Assembly (NCBI GenBank): GCA_028275385.1
Contig: JAPWUR010000003.1
Span: 1-36,989, forward strand
DNA length: 36,989 nucleotides
Reading direction: 5' to 3'
Source: Candidatus Bathyarchaeota archaeon
Lineage (GTDB): Archaea > Thermoproteota > Bathyarchaeia > 40CM-2-53-6 > CALIRQ01
A program made the translations under genes and the position numbers. The notes beneath the pieces were generated by a model, which searched no databases, was not told where the DNA came from, and saw only the letters and a program-made list of their open reading frames with translations. Within the stretch, counting starts at the first letter, position 1. Each line of letters opens with the position of its first letter. Shown here piece after piece: positions 8,481-17,445 of this stretch.

Positions 8481-10070
8481 TCAAATCCTCCTATAATACA
8501 GCCTGGCCCTTCGCCTCCTCCCGCGAATCCTCCCATAAGCCAGCAGGGAGGCCGCGATGATGGCCAGGAGCGCGGCCCATGCCCAAGGGGAGGAGGGCGT
8601 CGCCAGCGGGAGCCCCCATCCACCCCTGGGTTCTATCTCCAGCCTCGCGGATGCCGTTTTGGAGAGGCCCTCCGAGAACCCCGTTATGGATAGGTTCCCG
8701 GTCCATTGTTTGGCGGCCTCCGGGATCGATAGCTTGATGAGGGCCGTGGTGTTGGGCTTCACGACCCCCTCCTGCTTCACGGATAATCCCGCCGGACCGC
8801 CTTCGATCCTCAAGTGAATCGGCGCGGAGAAGCCCCCGCTGGCCACGGCCCTGACCCTGAGCTCGCCCTCGCCCCCGGCCTCCACCCGAAGGGAGCTCGG
8901 TTCCACCCGCAGCTCGAAATCCCCAATAGCCGAGAAGGAATATCTGATCCTATATTCCCTCGACGCCCTCGAGGCCCCATGCCATAGGAGGTGCAATGTG
9001 CCCCAAGGGCTCACGGCCAAACATGGGGACCATTGGGGGCCCTCGCCCTGGGAGATCGCCTCCATTGGGCCCCATCCTCCCTTGGGATCCCTCGTCCTAG
9101 CCTTCAAGGAGCCCGGGGCCATCCAAGCCACGTGCACCTCGCCGGATGCCGAGATGGCCAACGCCGGGAGGCTGGCGCCGGGCTCATCCGAGACCTGCTC
9201 GGCGGCCTCGAAAGCCCCTCCCCTGCCGCTGGCGTACCAGATGCCCCCGCCGCTCCAAACTACGTGGATCCGCCCCCCGGAATCGGCGAGGATCTGTGGG
9301 TCCCTCTTCGATCCCGCCCCGCTCGTCAGATCGAGGATCTCCGACCATTTGCCGTCCGGGCCCATCCGCCTATATCTTATTTGCTCATCCACGGGGCTAG
9401 ATGGCGATCGACCGCTCCAAACCACGTGGACCGAGCCATCCGGGGCTATAGCCAAATCCGCTTTGCCTTGCTCGAACTCCTCGGCCGTTATGGCGAGGGG
9501 TTCCCCGATCTGACCTCCGGGCTTCCATTTTGAATAAAAGACCTGTTCCTTCAGGGGGCTCGAGGCGGAGGTCCCTATCCAAACGGCGTGGACGGATCCG
9601 TCGGGGCCAAGGGCCAGCCTCGGATATCGCTGGTTATATTGGCCCCTCGTTACCTGTTCCGGCCCCCTCCAGGCGCCGCCCCGGGGCCTCCAAGCGTACC
9701 GGATCTGGAGCACGCCGCCGCCCGCGTCCCCGAACCAAGCCACGTGGGCGGAACCGTCTGGGCCGAGGGCCAGATCCGGGGCGTATTGGCCGCCGCCCTG
9801 GGCGATCGCCTCCCTCGCCCTCCATGTGCCATTTGGCGCCCTCTCAAGATAGAATATCCCCTGCCTCTGGCCCGAGCCCCACCAAACTATGTGGAGCGAG
9901 CCATCGGCGCCAGCGGCCGCCTTAGGATCGAATTGATCCCCCTCGGCCGTCAGCTCCGCCGGGTTGGACCAAGACCTCGGCCCAGCATGGGCCGAGGCGA
10001 TGCCCGATCCGCTAAAGGGCGAGGAGAGCAAGAGGAGCAATAGGGCCGAGGCGAGGGGGAACCTCTCCAT
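8481..10070 (-). CDS. secreted, membrane-anchored seven-bladed beta-propeller protein with Ig-like domain
   Basis: Signal peptide; seven repeats of the form (DLAL)GPDGSVHVVWxG; C-terminal beta-sandwich-like region; terminal TM (WAWAALLAIIAASLLAYG) plus basic tail. Confidence 0.75.
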   Translation of the reverse strand: MERFPLASALLLLLLSSPFSGSGIASAHAGPRSWSNPAELTAEGDQFDPKAAAGADGSLHIVWWGSGQRQGIFYLERAPNGTWRAREAIAQGGGQYAPDLALGPDGSAHVAWFGDAGGGVLQIRYAWRPRGGAWRGPEQVTRGQYNQRYPRLALGPDGSVHAVWIGTSASSPLKEQVFYSKWKPGGQIGEPLAITAEEFEQGKADLAIAPDGSVHVVWSGRSPSSPVDEQIRYRRMGPDGKWSEILDLTSGAGSKRDPQILADSGGRIHVVWSGGGIWYASGRGGAFEAAEQVSDEPGASLPALAISASGEVHVAWMAPGSLKARTRDPKGGWGPMEAISQGEGPQWSPCLAVSPWGTLHLLWHGASRASREYRIRYSFSAIGDFELRVEPSSLRVEAGGEGELRVRAVASGGFSAPIHLRIEGGPAGLSVKQEGVVKPNTTALIKLSIPEAAKQWTGNLSITGFSEGLSKTASARLEIEPRGGWGLPLATPSSPWAWAALLAIIAASLLAYGRIRGRRRRARLYYRRI

Positions 10071-10136
10071 GGTCGATCAATCAAAAGCCGGGGCCTATCG
10101 GGGATTTAAGCCTTAACCGATCGCGGCCGGCCGCGG

Positions 10137-10212
10137 GAGCCGGTTCGCTCCCCTTTCCACCCCGGGGGGTCGACGGCGTTTAAAGATCCCGGCGAAGGAG
10201 CGAATCCGGCTC
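10137..10212. repeat. inverted repeat in divergent intergenic region
   Basis: GAGCCGGTTCGCTCC (10137-10151) and GGAGCGAATCCGGCTC (10197-10212) are reverse complements apart from one inserted base; tttaaag lies between them. Confidence 0.6.
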
Positions 10213-10351
10213 GGCCGCGCCCCCCATTAGGCGGACCTGGACGCGGAATGAGCTACCGATGGGCAAATGGCCCCGCGGGATTGCGCGAATCCCGCTCAGA
10301 TTGCCTAAATCCCCGGCCCGGGAACCTTATAATACGGATGGGAGGATCCAA

Positions 10352-10996
10352 TTGGACGGACCCATTGCGGTGGCGGGCTTGGCGGATCCCTCGGCCCTGG
10401 TCCTCCAATTGATCGCCGTTTGCGGCCTCTTCTCCGAGGGCATATCATCCCTCTTCAAGCGAAGGAACAAGAGCGCCCGGGCCAAATTGGAGGAGCCATC
10501 GGAGGCGCCATCGAGCTCCCTGGAGGAGCTGAGGCGGGAGTTGGCCCTCCCGATGCTCAGGAGGCAGATAGCGTCATTCGCGGTTGAGGCCCTCAGGGAT
10601 GCCGTTGGAAAGGGAATGGGGGGCCCGGGGCTCAGAGATCTCCTCAAGCGCTACGAGGCGGAGCTCAAGGCCCTCGATGAGGCGCTATATCCCAAGGAGG
10701 TGGAGCTAAAGGTCCTGGAGCTTGAGGAGGCGAAGGGGAGGCTTAAGGAATTCCTCGAGGCCAAGATCGCCGAGATAGATTCGAAGATAATGGAGCTGAG
10801 GAGGTCCCTGGAGCTCGGCACGAGGGTCGAGCTGGATTTCGATGTCCCGAAGCCCGAGGATTACGAGGGGAAGGTGAGGGCCCTTATCAAGGACCTTGGG
10901 GGAAGGGCTGGGGAGCTAGAGAGGGAGCTCGAGTCCATAAACAAGGAGGTCCTATCGGCGCTGGAGCGGCTCGAGAGATTGGAGGCGGAGGGTTGA
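10352..10996 (+). CDS. coiled-coil protein with hydrophobic N-terminal segment, unknown function
   Basis: ORF opens at 10259, but cttataata near 10326-10335 and GGAGG at 10341-10345 favour TTG at 10352; long Leu/Glu heptad-like region. 3' end overlaps rpiA start (TTGA). Confidence 0.6.
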   Translation: MDGPIAVAGLADPSALVLQLIAVCGLFSEGISSLFKRRNKSARAKLEEPSEAPSSSLEELRRELALPMLRRQIASFAVEALRDAVGKGMGGPGLRDLLKRYEAELKALDEALYPKEVELKVLELEEAKGRLKEFLEAKIAEIDSKIMELRRSLELGTRVELDFDVPKPEDYEGKVRALIKDLGGRAGELERELESINKEVLSALERLERLEAEG

Positions 10997-11691
10997 GGCG
11001 GGGGGAGGCGGAGGCCGCCAAGAGGGCGGCCGCGGAGATGGCATCGGCCCTGGTCCGGAGCGGCCAGATAATCGGCCTCGGCAGCGGCAGCACCGTCGCG
11101 CTGGTGGTCGAGGCCCTGGCCAAGAGGGTCAGGGAGGAGGGGCTGAGTGCCGAGTTCGTCCCCTCATCGTATCAGATACAGCTCCTGGCCCTGGAGAGGG
11201 GCCTGAGGGTCGCGGACTTCATGGGGATCGATCGGATCGATTTGGCGATAGACGGCGCGGATCAGGTGGATCGGGAGCTCAACTTGGTCAAGGGCGGCGG
11301 GGGGGCTCTGACTAGGGAGAAGGTCATCGATTCCTTCGCCGCGGAGCTCGTAATAGTCGTGGACGAGGGAAAGCTCTCGGATCGCCTGGGCATCGGCCAG
11401 CCGATACCGATAGAGGTCATCCCCTTCGCCCTGCCGCTGGTGATGCGGGAGGTCAAGAGGCTCGGCGGGAGGCCGGTGCTGAGGATTGGGACCGGAAAGG
11501 TCGGGCCGGTGGTCACGGACAACGGGGGGTTCATTCTCGACGTCGATTTTGGCCCAATAGCGGATCCCGAGCGCCTCGATGCGGATTTGAGGGCCATACC
11601 CGGGGTTGTTGGGACCGGGATCTTCGCCGGGATGGCGCATAGGGTCTACGTCGGCAGGGCGGATGGGACCGTGGAGATCCTGGGGAGATAA
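10993..11691 (+). CDS. rpiA: ribose-5-phosphate isomerase A
   Basis: IIGLGSGSTVALVVEAL, DLAIDGADQVDRELNLVKGGGGALTREKVID motifs. Confidence 0.94.
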   Translation: MRRGEAEAAKRAAAEMASALVRSGQIIGLGSGSTVALVVEALAKRVREEGLSAEFVPSSYQIQLLALERGLRVADFMGIDRIDLAIDGADQVDRELNLVKGGGGALTREKVIDSFAAELVIVVDEGKLSDRLGIGQPIPIEVIPFALPLVMREVKRLGGRPVLRIGTGKVGPVVTDNGGFILDVDFGPIADPERLDADLRAIPGVVGTGIFAGMAHRVYVGRADGTVEILGR

Positions 11692-11693
11692 GG

Positions 11694-11825
11694 TGCCGAG
11701 GGCGGGATTCCCGGCCGTTTGGCTGTCGAACCCGCGACCTCTGGATCTCCCCAGAGGGGCTCAATCCCTTATGAGTCCAGCGCTTTGGCCCTTTCGGGCT
11801 CTGACCGCAGCTGAGCCACCTCGGC
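11694..11825 (-). tRNA. tRNA-Met (CAU, elongator type) with three predicted introns
   Basis: 132-nt minus-strand sequence. Exons 11825-11798, 11781-11770, 11746-11726 and 11708-11694 join to GCCGAGGTGGCTCAGCTGCGGTCAGAGCGCTGGACTCATAATCCAGAGGTCGCGGGTTCGAATCCCGCCCTCGGCA (76 nt). Acceptor 7 bp, D-stem GCTC/GAGC, anticodon stem CTGGA/TCCAG with loop CTCATAA, T-stem GCGGG/CCCGC with loop TTCGAAT. CCA not encoded. Confidence 0.9.
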
Positions 11826-11921
11826 GAATTGCCCTCAGGGGGCGGAGGTAAAAAAGTTTTAACGGCCCCTCGGGCCCCCGATCGACGGCTTTTTTAAAGG
11901 GGAGCGGCGGATCCCAAATCG

Positions 11922-13157
11922 GTGGCTCGCCCCTTGGGGCTATATCTGAGGATTGAGGACCTCGACCTAAGGGATAAGGCCGTCTTCCTTAGGGTCGATA
12001 TAAATTCCCCAATCGATCCAAAAACCGGCCGGATACTCGACGATAGCAGGATAAGGGCGGTGAAGGAAACCCTCGATGCCCTTTCCGAATCGAGGGTCGT
12101 GATTGGGGCCCATCAGGGGAGGCCCGGGGATGAGGATTTCACGTCCCTCAAGGCGCACGCCGAGATGCTCGAAGCGGTGGCGGGTAGGCGCGTGGAATTC
12201 GTCGAGGATATATTCGGCCCTTTGGCGAGGAGCGCGATAAAGAGGATGGGGAGGGGGGATATAACCCTCCTCGAGAACCTGAGGTTCGCGTCTGAGGAAG
12301 TCCTGGATGCCCCGCCCGAGGTGCTCGCGAGGACGCACTTCGTGAGAAATTTGGCCCCGCTCCTCGATGCCTACGTCAACGACGCCTTCGCCACGGCCCA
12401 CAGGGCCAGCGCCTCGATCGTGGGCTTCCCAGAGGTCCTGCCATCGGCGGCGGGGAAGCTCATGGAAAGGGAGCTGGCGGCCCTCGAGGCGATAACGGAG
12501 TCCCCGCAGAGGCCCTGCGTATTCGTCATCGGGGGCGCGAAGATAGAGGATAAGGTCCCGGTCGCCAAGAGCGCACTTGAGCGCGGTTACGCCGACAAGA
12601 TCCTCGTCGGGGGCATGGTCGCGAAGGTATTCCTGAAGGGCGCCGGCCTCGAGCTGGGGAGGGAGGACGAAAGGGTCGTATCTAAGAAGGCGGCCCTCGT
12701 GGAGATGGCGAAGGAGCTCGTGGGGAAATGGGGGGATAGGATAGCGATGCCGAGGGACGTCGCCGTCAAGGCCGATGGGGGGAGGTTTGAGGTGCCCGTC
12801 CAAAGGATGCGCGAATTCGACACCTCGATGGACCTGGGCAGGGAAACGATAGAGGAATACGCATCCATCATAAGGGGCGCTGGAACCATCGTGGCGAACG
12901 GGCCTATGGGCGTCTTCGAGGAGGGGGGGTTCGAGATCGGCACGAGGGCCCTATTGGAGGCGATCGCGGGCTCCAAGGCCTTCAAGGTGATCGGCGGGGG
13001 CCATTTGGCCGTATTGGCCCAAGACCTGGGGATCGCCGGGAAGTTCTCCCACATCAGCACGGGCGGCGGGGCCCTTCTGAAGTTCCTCGCGGGCGGATCG
13101 CTCCCGGCCCTCGATGCCCTGAGGAGGGCCGCGGAGAGGTTCAAGCCCAAGGCCTAG
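11922..13157 (+). CDS. pgk: phosphoglycerate kinase
   Basis: VFLRVDINSPID, GAHQGRPGDEDFTSL, ENLRF, NDAFATAHRASAS, GGAKIEDK, NGPMGVFE motifs; TATA-like cttttttaaa at 11890-11899. Confidence 0.95.
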   Translation: MARPLGLYLRIEDLDLRDKAVFLRVDINSPIDPKTGRILDDSRIRAVKETLDALSESRVVIGAHQGRPGDEDFTSLKAHAEMLEAVAGRRVEFVEDIFGPLARSAIKRMGRGDITLLENLRFASEEVLDAPPEVLARTHFVRNLAPLLDAYVNDAFATAHRASASIVGFPEVLPSAAGKLMERELAALEAITESPQRPCVFVIGGAKIEDKVPVAKSALERGYADKILVGGMVAKVFLKGAGLELGREDERVVSKKAALVEMAKELVGKWGDRIAMPRDVAVKADGGRFEVPVQRMREFDTSMDLGRETIEEYASIIRGAGTIVANGPMGVFEEGGFEIGTRALLEAIAGSKAFKVIGGGHLAVLAQDLGIAGKFSHISTGGGALLKFLAGGSLPALDALRRAAERFKPKA

Positions 13158-13192
13158 GCCTGGGGCCTCGATCGCGGCTGAGGCGATCGAAT

Positions 13193-14119
13193 TTGGATCG
13201 GAGTGCCATATCGCCGGATAGGACGAGGGTGGGTTGGATAGGAACGGGCGTCATGGGCGGGCCAATGTGCGGCCACATCCTCAAGGCGGGCTATAGGGTC
13301 ACCGTTTACAATCGAACCAAGGCGAGGGCCGAGGGCCTCCTCGCCAAGGGCGCCAAATGGGCGGGGAGCCCGAAGGAGGTCGCGGAGGCCTCCGACGTGG
13401 TCTTCACCATAGTTGGATACCCGGAGGACGTCAGGGAGGTATACTTCGGCCCGGAGGGGATAATGGCGGGGGCCAGGAGGGGTTTGATAATGGTCGATAT
13501 GACCACCAGCCAGCCATCCTTGGCCGCCGAGATATACTCCAGGGCTAAGGCCATCGGGGCGCACGCGCTCGATGCGCCCGTCTCCGGGGGAGACGTCGGG
13601 GCGAGGGAGGGGACCCTATCGATAATGATAGGCGGGGACAGGGACGTGGCGGAGCGCGTGAGGCCCCTGTTGGAGTTGATGGGCAAGAACATACGCTATA
13701 TGGGGCCCGCCGGATCCGGGCAGAGCGCGAAGCTGTGCAATCAGATACTAATCGCCTCCACGATGATCGGGGTGGTGGAATGCCTCCTCTACGCCCATAA
13801 ATCCGGCTTGGATCTGATGGACGTAATAGCAGCGGTGGGGAGCGGCGCCGCGGCTTGCTGGTCCATAAACAACCTGGGGCCCAGGATCGTTAGGAGGGAT
13901 TTCGACCCGGGCTTCATGGTGGAGCATTTCGTGAAGGACATGGGGATCGCCCTCGAGGAGGCGAGGAGGATGAACCTCGCGCTGCCCGGGTTGGCACTGG
14001 CGCATCAATTCTACTTGGCCCTGAAGGCCAAGGGGAAGGGGAGGCTGGGGACCCAAGCGCTGGCGCTGATCCTTGAGGAGCTGAACAACGCGCGCATAGA
14101 GGGGGCCCCTAATCGCTAG
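13193..14119 (+). CDS. NAD(P)-dependent beta-hydroxyacid dehydrogenase (3-hydroxyisobutyrate dehydrogenase-like)
   Basis: GWIGTGVMGGPMCGHILKAGYRVTVYNRT; DAPVSGGDVGAREGTLSIMIGG; GPAGSGQSAKLCNQ. Confidence 0.9.
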   Translation: MDRSAISPDRTRVGWIGTGVMGGPMCGHILKAGYRVTVYNRTKARAEGLLAKGAKWAGSPKEVAEASDVVFTIVGYPEDVREVYFGPEGIMAGARRGLIMVDMTTSQPSLAAEIYSRAKAIGAHALDAPVSGGDVGAREGTLSIMIGGDRDVAERVRPLLELMGKNIRYMGPAGSGQSAKLCNQILIASTMIGVVECLLYAHKSGLDLMDVIAAVGSGAAACWSINNLGPRIVRRDFDPGFMVEHFVKDMGIALEEARRMNLALPGLALAHQFYLALKAKGKGRLGTQALALILEELNNARIEGAPNR

Positions 14120-15662
14120 CGACCTCCAGCTGCAGGTTCAACCTCTTGCATAGCTTCAAGATCCTGCTTTGGCATTTCTTAAGGTAGGCCCTCTTGTACT
14201 CGGAGGGTATGAAGAGCCTAACGGCCTCATCGTCTACGTCCACATCGTACTCTGGCACATGCCTCGCTAGGATCTTGGATATAAGAGCCCTGTTCCGATC
14301 GCTCCCCTCGCTGGCCGCCCTCTTCATCGGGACGACGAAAGTCCTTTCCCCGAATACGTAGAGCTCGTATTCCACGTCGCCCGTCATGAAGTTCTTGACG
14401 AGCACTGTTGGCCTCGCGAGATCCCCCCTCCTCAGCCCAGCCGGGACTTTGACGGTCATCTCCAAGGTGTGGATCTTGGAAACGGTCCCCCCATCCATGA
14501 AGATCACCGTATCCACTATCGAGGGCAAAACGCCCACGTCGACCTTGTTGGCGACCCTTTGGATAGCATCTATCGGGTTCGTCGCATGCATGACGCCGAC
14601 CATCCCTATGCCCGCGAGCCTCAGGTCTATGAATACCTTGAAGTCGTCCTCGTCCCGCATTTCATCGAATATCGTATAATCCGGCCTGCTGAGGAGGAGG
14701 ACGTCGTGGAGCTCCCCCTCCTTGGAGGCGCTCTTCGAATATTGGGTTATATCGGGCGGGAGCTGGAGGTCCCTCGGGCTCTCTATGGTTTTAACGACCT
14801 TGTTCAAGGACCTATAATGCTCGGCCAAGGCCTGGGCGAAGGTGCTCTTCCCCATGCCCGGCGGCCCGGCTATCATTATGCCCTCCGCACCGCTCTCGAG
14901 GCGCTCGATCAGCCTCGGCGGGAGGTTGTAATCCTTAAGCCGCCGCCTGAGTATGGGCCTGACTATCGTTATCTCGAGGCCGTCGGAAAACGGGGGCCTG
15001 GTTATGACTATCCTATAATCCCTGAGCTGCATTATCGTGGCCCCGGGCTTGCTGACCTCTATGAACGCCTCCTCGCCCAGCGATGCGTAGACGTCCTGCG
15101 TTATCTGCGATATGATCATCTCGAGGTCCTCCCTGGAAAGCGGATCGTCCTGGAGGTCCTCGAAGAACCACTTGGAGGGCACCCCCTTCTTCACCCTCGG
15201 CGGGACGCCCTCCTTCAGGTGGAGGCTCATTACGTCGCCGGAGAATATCTCCTCCAGCTTGAGGATCCTATCCGGGGCCTCGTAGACCACCTTCGCCCCC
15301 AATGCCTCCGCCAATTTGGCCATTATGGGGTCGCAGGTCACTATCGATGCGTCCAGGGCCAGGGCCATCTCGCTCAGGGCCTGCCTCATGTTGCCCCCCT
15401 TTTCCGCCTGGAGGCCATCGCCCACATACTCCATATCCACGCCCATCTCGGCGCAGGCGAGCCTGAGCTCGTTCAAGCCGGATATCCCGGAGAGATCGCC
15501 TATTTCCCCCTTCGCTTCAAGGCTGGATATGATGGCCCTATGGATGAGTATCTTCCCCCCTATCTTGCCCTGTTTCAGCATCCGGGGTACCGCTTTGATC
15601 CTTATGGCCGATTCATCCGGGATATACGCCCTAGGAGACATCCCTCTGACGCGCCCAAACAA
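14109..15662 (-). CDS. PIN domain / PilT-type ATPase / KH domain protein
   Basis: N-terminal PIN-like region (DASIVTCDPIMAKLAEALGAKVVY), Walker A GPPGMGKST, C-terminal basic RNA-binding region (VDDEAVRLFIPSEYKRAYLKKCQSRILKLCKRL). Start TTG 15662 or ATG 15641. Confidence 0.85.
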   Translation of the reverse strand: MFGRVRGMSPRAYIPDESAIRIKAVPRMLKQGKIGGKILIHRAIISSLEAKGEIGDLSGISGLNELRLACAEMGVDMEYVGDGLQAEKGGNMRQALSEMALALDASIVTCDPIMAKLAEALGAKVVYEAPDRILKLEEIFSGDVMSLHLKEGVPPRVKKGVPSKWFFEDLQDDPLSREDLEMIISQITQDVYASLGEEAFIEVSKPGATIMQLRDYRIVITRPPFSDGLEITIVRPILRRRLKDYNLPPRLIERLESGAEGIMIAGPPGMGKSTFAQALAEHYRSLNKVVKTIESPRDLQLPPDITQYSKSASKEGELHDVLLLSRPDYTIFDEMRDEDDFKVFIDLRLAGIGMVGVMHATNPIDAIQRVANKVDVGVLPSIVDTVIFMDGGTVSKIHTLEMTVKVPAGLRRGDLARPTVLVKNFMTGDVEYELYVFGERTFVVPMKRAASEGSDRNRALISKILARHVPEYDVDVDDEAVRLFIPSEYKRAYLKKCQSRILKLCKRLNLQLEVASD

Positions 15663-15786
15663 TTGGGCTTGGAGAGCGAGCTCAGAACCCCCTTATAAAT
15701 CGCTCCCTCCCGCGGGCCCTCCCTGGGCTTGGGAAACCTTTAAGAAGATCCTCGATCGATCCCTTTCGAGAGTTGTTGAGGATTGG

Positions 15787-17421
15787 GTGGACGTAAAATC
15801 GAGCGGTGATGTGGCGGGCCCCGGGGTACGGGGGCCGCAAGGGCCGGATCGGTTGATAATATACGATACGACGCTTCGGGACGGGAATCAAGCGTTCGCC
15901 GTGAATTTCTCCGTCGAGGATAAGCTGAAGATAGCCAGGAAGCTGGACGAGCTGGGGGTCCATTATATAGAGGGGGGATGGCCGAACCCAACGAACCCCA
16001 GCGAATTGGAATTCTTCAAGAGGGTCAAGCTCGAGGGATTGAGCGCGAGGATAGCCGCCTTCGGCATGACCAAGAGGCCGCGTTCAAGGCCCGAGGAGGA
16101 TCAGAACCTGAACCATCTCTTGGAGGCGGAGCCGGATTGCATAACGATCTTCGGGAAGACCTGGAAGCTGCACGTCGCGAGGGTCTTGGAAACTACGCCG
16201 GAGGAGAACTTGGCCATGATAGGGGGCTCGATCGAGTACATAAAGGCGCATGGCTATGAGGTCATCTACGATGCGGAGCATTTCTTCGATGGCTACAAGG
16301 ACGATCCATCCTATGCCTTGGAAACCCTAAGGGTCGCCTTCGAGAGCGGGGCCGAGCAGATCGTCCTATGCGATACAAGGGGGGCCTCCCTGCCGACTGA
16401 GGTATTCAAGGCCACCGAGGAGGTCGTGCGGAAGTTCCCGAGGGCAGTTGTGGGCATACACGCCCACAACGATAAGGGCTTGGCGACCGCGAATTCCCTA
16501 TTCGCCCTAATGGCCGGCGCGAGGCATGTGCAGGGAACCATAAACGGGATAGGGGAAAGGTGCGGCAACGCGGACCTCATAGAGGTCCTGGGCAATGCGG
16601 AATTGAGCTTGGGCATTAGGTTGGGGATCGACCTCTCGGCCCTATCCAAGGTATCGAGCTACGTTTACGAAATAGCGGGGCTCACCCCCAACGATCGTCA
16701 GCCCTTCGTCGGCAAATGCGCCTTCGCCCATAAGGGGGGCGTCCACGGCCACGCGGTGCTGAAATGCCCGGAGGCGTATGAGTTCGTGGACCCATCGATC
16801 CTAGGCGGGAGCAGGTTCATACTGGTGTCCTCGCAGGCCGGGAGGGCGAACCTGCTGGCGAAGGCCAAGGAGTTCGGATATGATCTCGAGAGGGACGATC
16901 CCCGGTTGGCCAGGATCCTAGAGAGGGTTAAGGAGATGGAGGGGGAGGGATACCACTTCGAGAACGCCGATGCGACCCTCGACCTGGTCTTGGCCAGATC
17001 CCTGGGCATCGACCCGAGGTATTTCGAGATAGAGGGCTGGAGGGTCATCGTGAGCGGGGGGAAGGGGGGCGTTTCTTCCGAGAGCACCGTGAAGTTAAGG
17101 GTGGATGGCGAGGAGCTCCTAACAGCCTCCGAGGGCAACGGCCCGGTCAATGCCTTCGATTTGGCCCTGAGGAAGGCCTTGGGCTCCAAATATCGAGAGT
17201 TATCGAAGGTGAACCTCGTGGGATATAGGGTCAGGGAAATAGACGTCGAGCATGGCACCGCGGCGAAGGTTAGGGTGCATATAGAGTTCGAGGCCGATGG
17301 AAGAAGGTGGTCGACGATAGGGGTTTCTACGAATATACTGGAGGCGAGCAAGGAGGCCCTCGAGGACGGCTATCTCTACTACCTCTATAGGATAAGGGAT
17401 CAAAAAAGAAGTGGGGGTTGA
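15787..17421 (+). CDS. cimA: citramalate synthase (2-isopropylmalate/homocitrate synthase family, CimA-type)
   Basis: LIIYDTTLRDGNQAFAVNFSVEDKLKIARKLDELGVHYIEGGWPNPTNP; GIHAHNDKGLATANSLFALMAGARHVQGTINGIGERCGNADL. The ORF extends upstream to 15316 antisense to the PIN-ATPase; the start is taken as GTG 15787. Confidence 0.87.
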   Translation: MDVKSSGDVAGPGVRGPQGPDRLIIYDTTLRDGNQAFAVNFSVEDKLKIARKLDELGVHYIEGGWPNPTNPSELEFFKRVKLEGLSARIAAFGMTKRPRSRPEEDQNLNHLLEAEPDCITIFGKTWKLHVARVLETTPEENLAMIGGSIEYIKAHGYEVIYDAEHFFDGYKDDPSYALETLRVAFESGAEQIVLCDTRGASLPTEVFKATEEVVRKFPRAVVGIHAHNDKGLATANSLFALMAGARHVQGTINGIGERCGNADLIEVLGNAELSLGIRLGIDLSALSKVSSYVYEIAGLTPNDRQPFVGKCAFAHKGGVHGHAVLKCPEAYEFVDPSILGGSRFILVSSQAGRANLLAKAKEFGYDLERDDPRLARILERVKEMEGEGYHFENADATLDLVLARSLGIDPRYFEIEGWRVIVSGGKGGVSSESTVKLRVDGEELLTASEGNGPVNAFDLALRKALGSKYRELSKVNLVGYRVREIDVEHGTAAKVRVHIEFEADGRRWSTIGVSTNILEASKEALEDGYLYYLYRIRDQKRSGG

Positions 17422-17445
17422 TTCCAAACGGGGGAGGTTCGGGGC

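Noticed and set aside
11694-11825. Alternative reading as a tRNA pseudogene or tRNA-Leu/Ile2
   Set aside because: After removing three segments all stems pair perfectly and the length is exactly 76 nt, so decay is unlikely. The CTCATAA loop, absence of a long variable arm and GCCGAGGTGGCTCAGC 5' end fit elongator Met better than Leu or Ile2, though the Ile2 alternative is not formally excluded.
11967-12803. 278-aa minus-strand ORF antisense to pgk
   Set aside because: Antisense shadow of a fully convincing phosphoglycerate kinase.
14469-15698. 409-aa plus-strand ORF antisense to the PIN-ATPase
   Set aside because: Shadow ORF: high GC suppresses stops on the opposite strand, the minus-strand product has clear Walker A and PIN features, and this translation is Gly/Pro/Arg/His-rich with no domain-like motifs.
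15316-15786. N-terminal part of the 701-aa ORF containing citramalate synthase
   Set aside because: Antisense to the PIN-ATPase N-terminus; the catalytic domain and a TATA-like element support a start near 15787.
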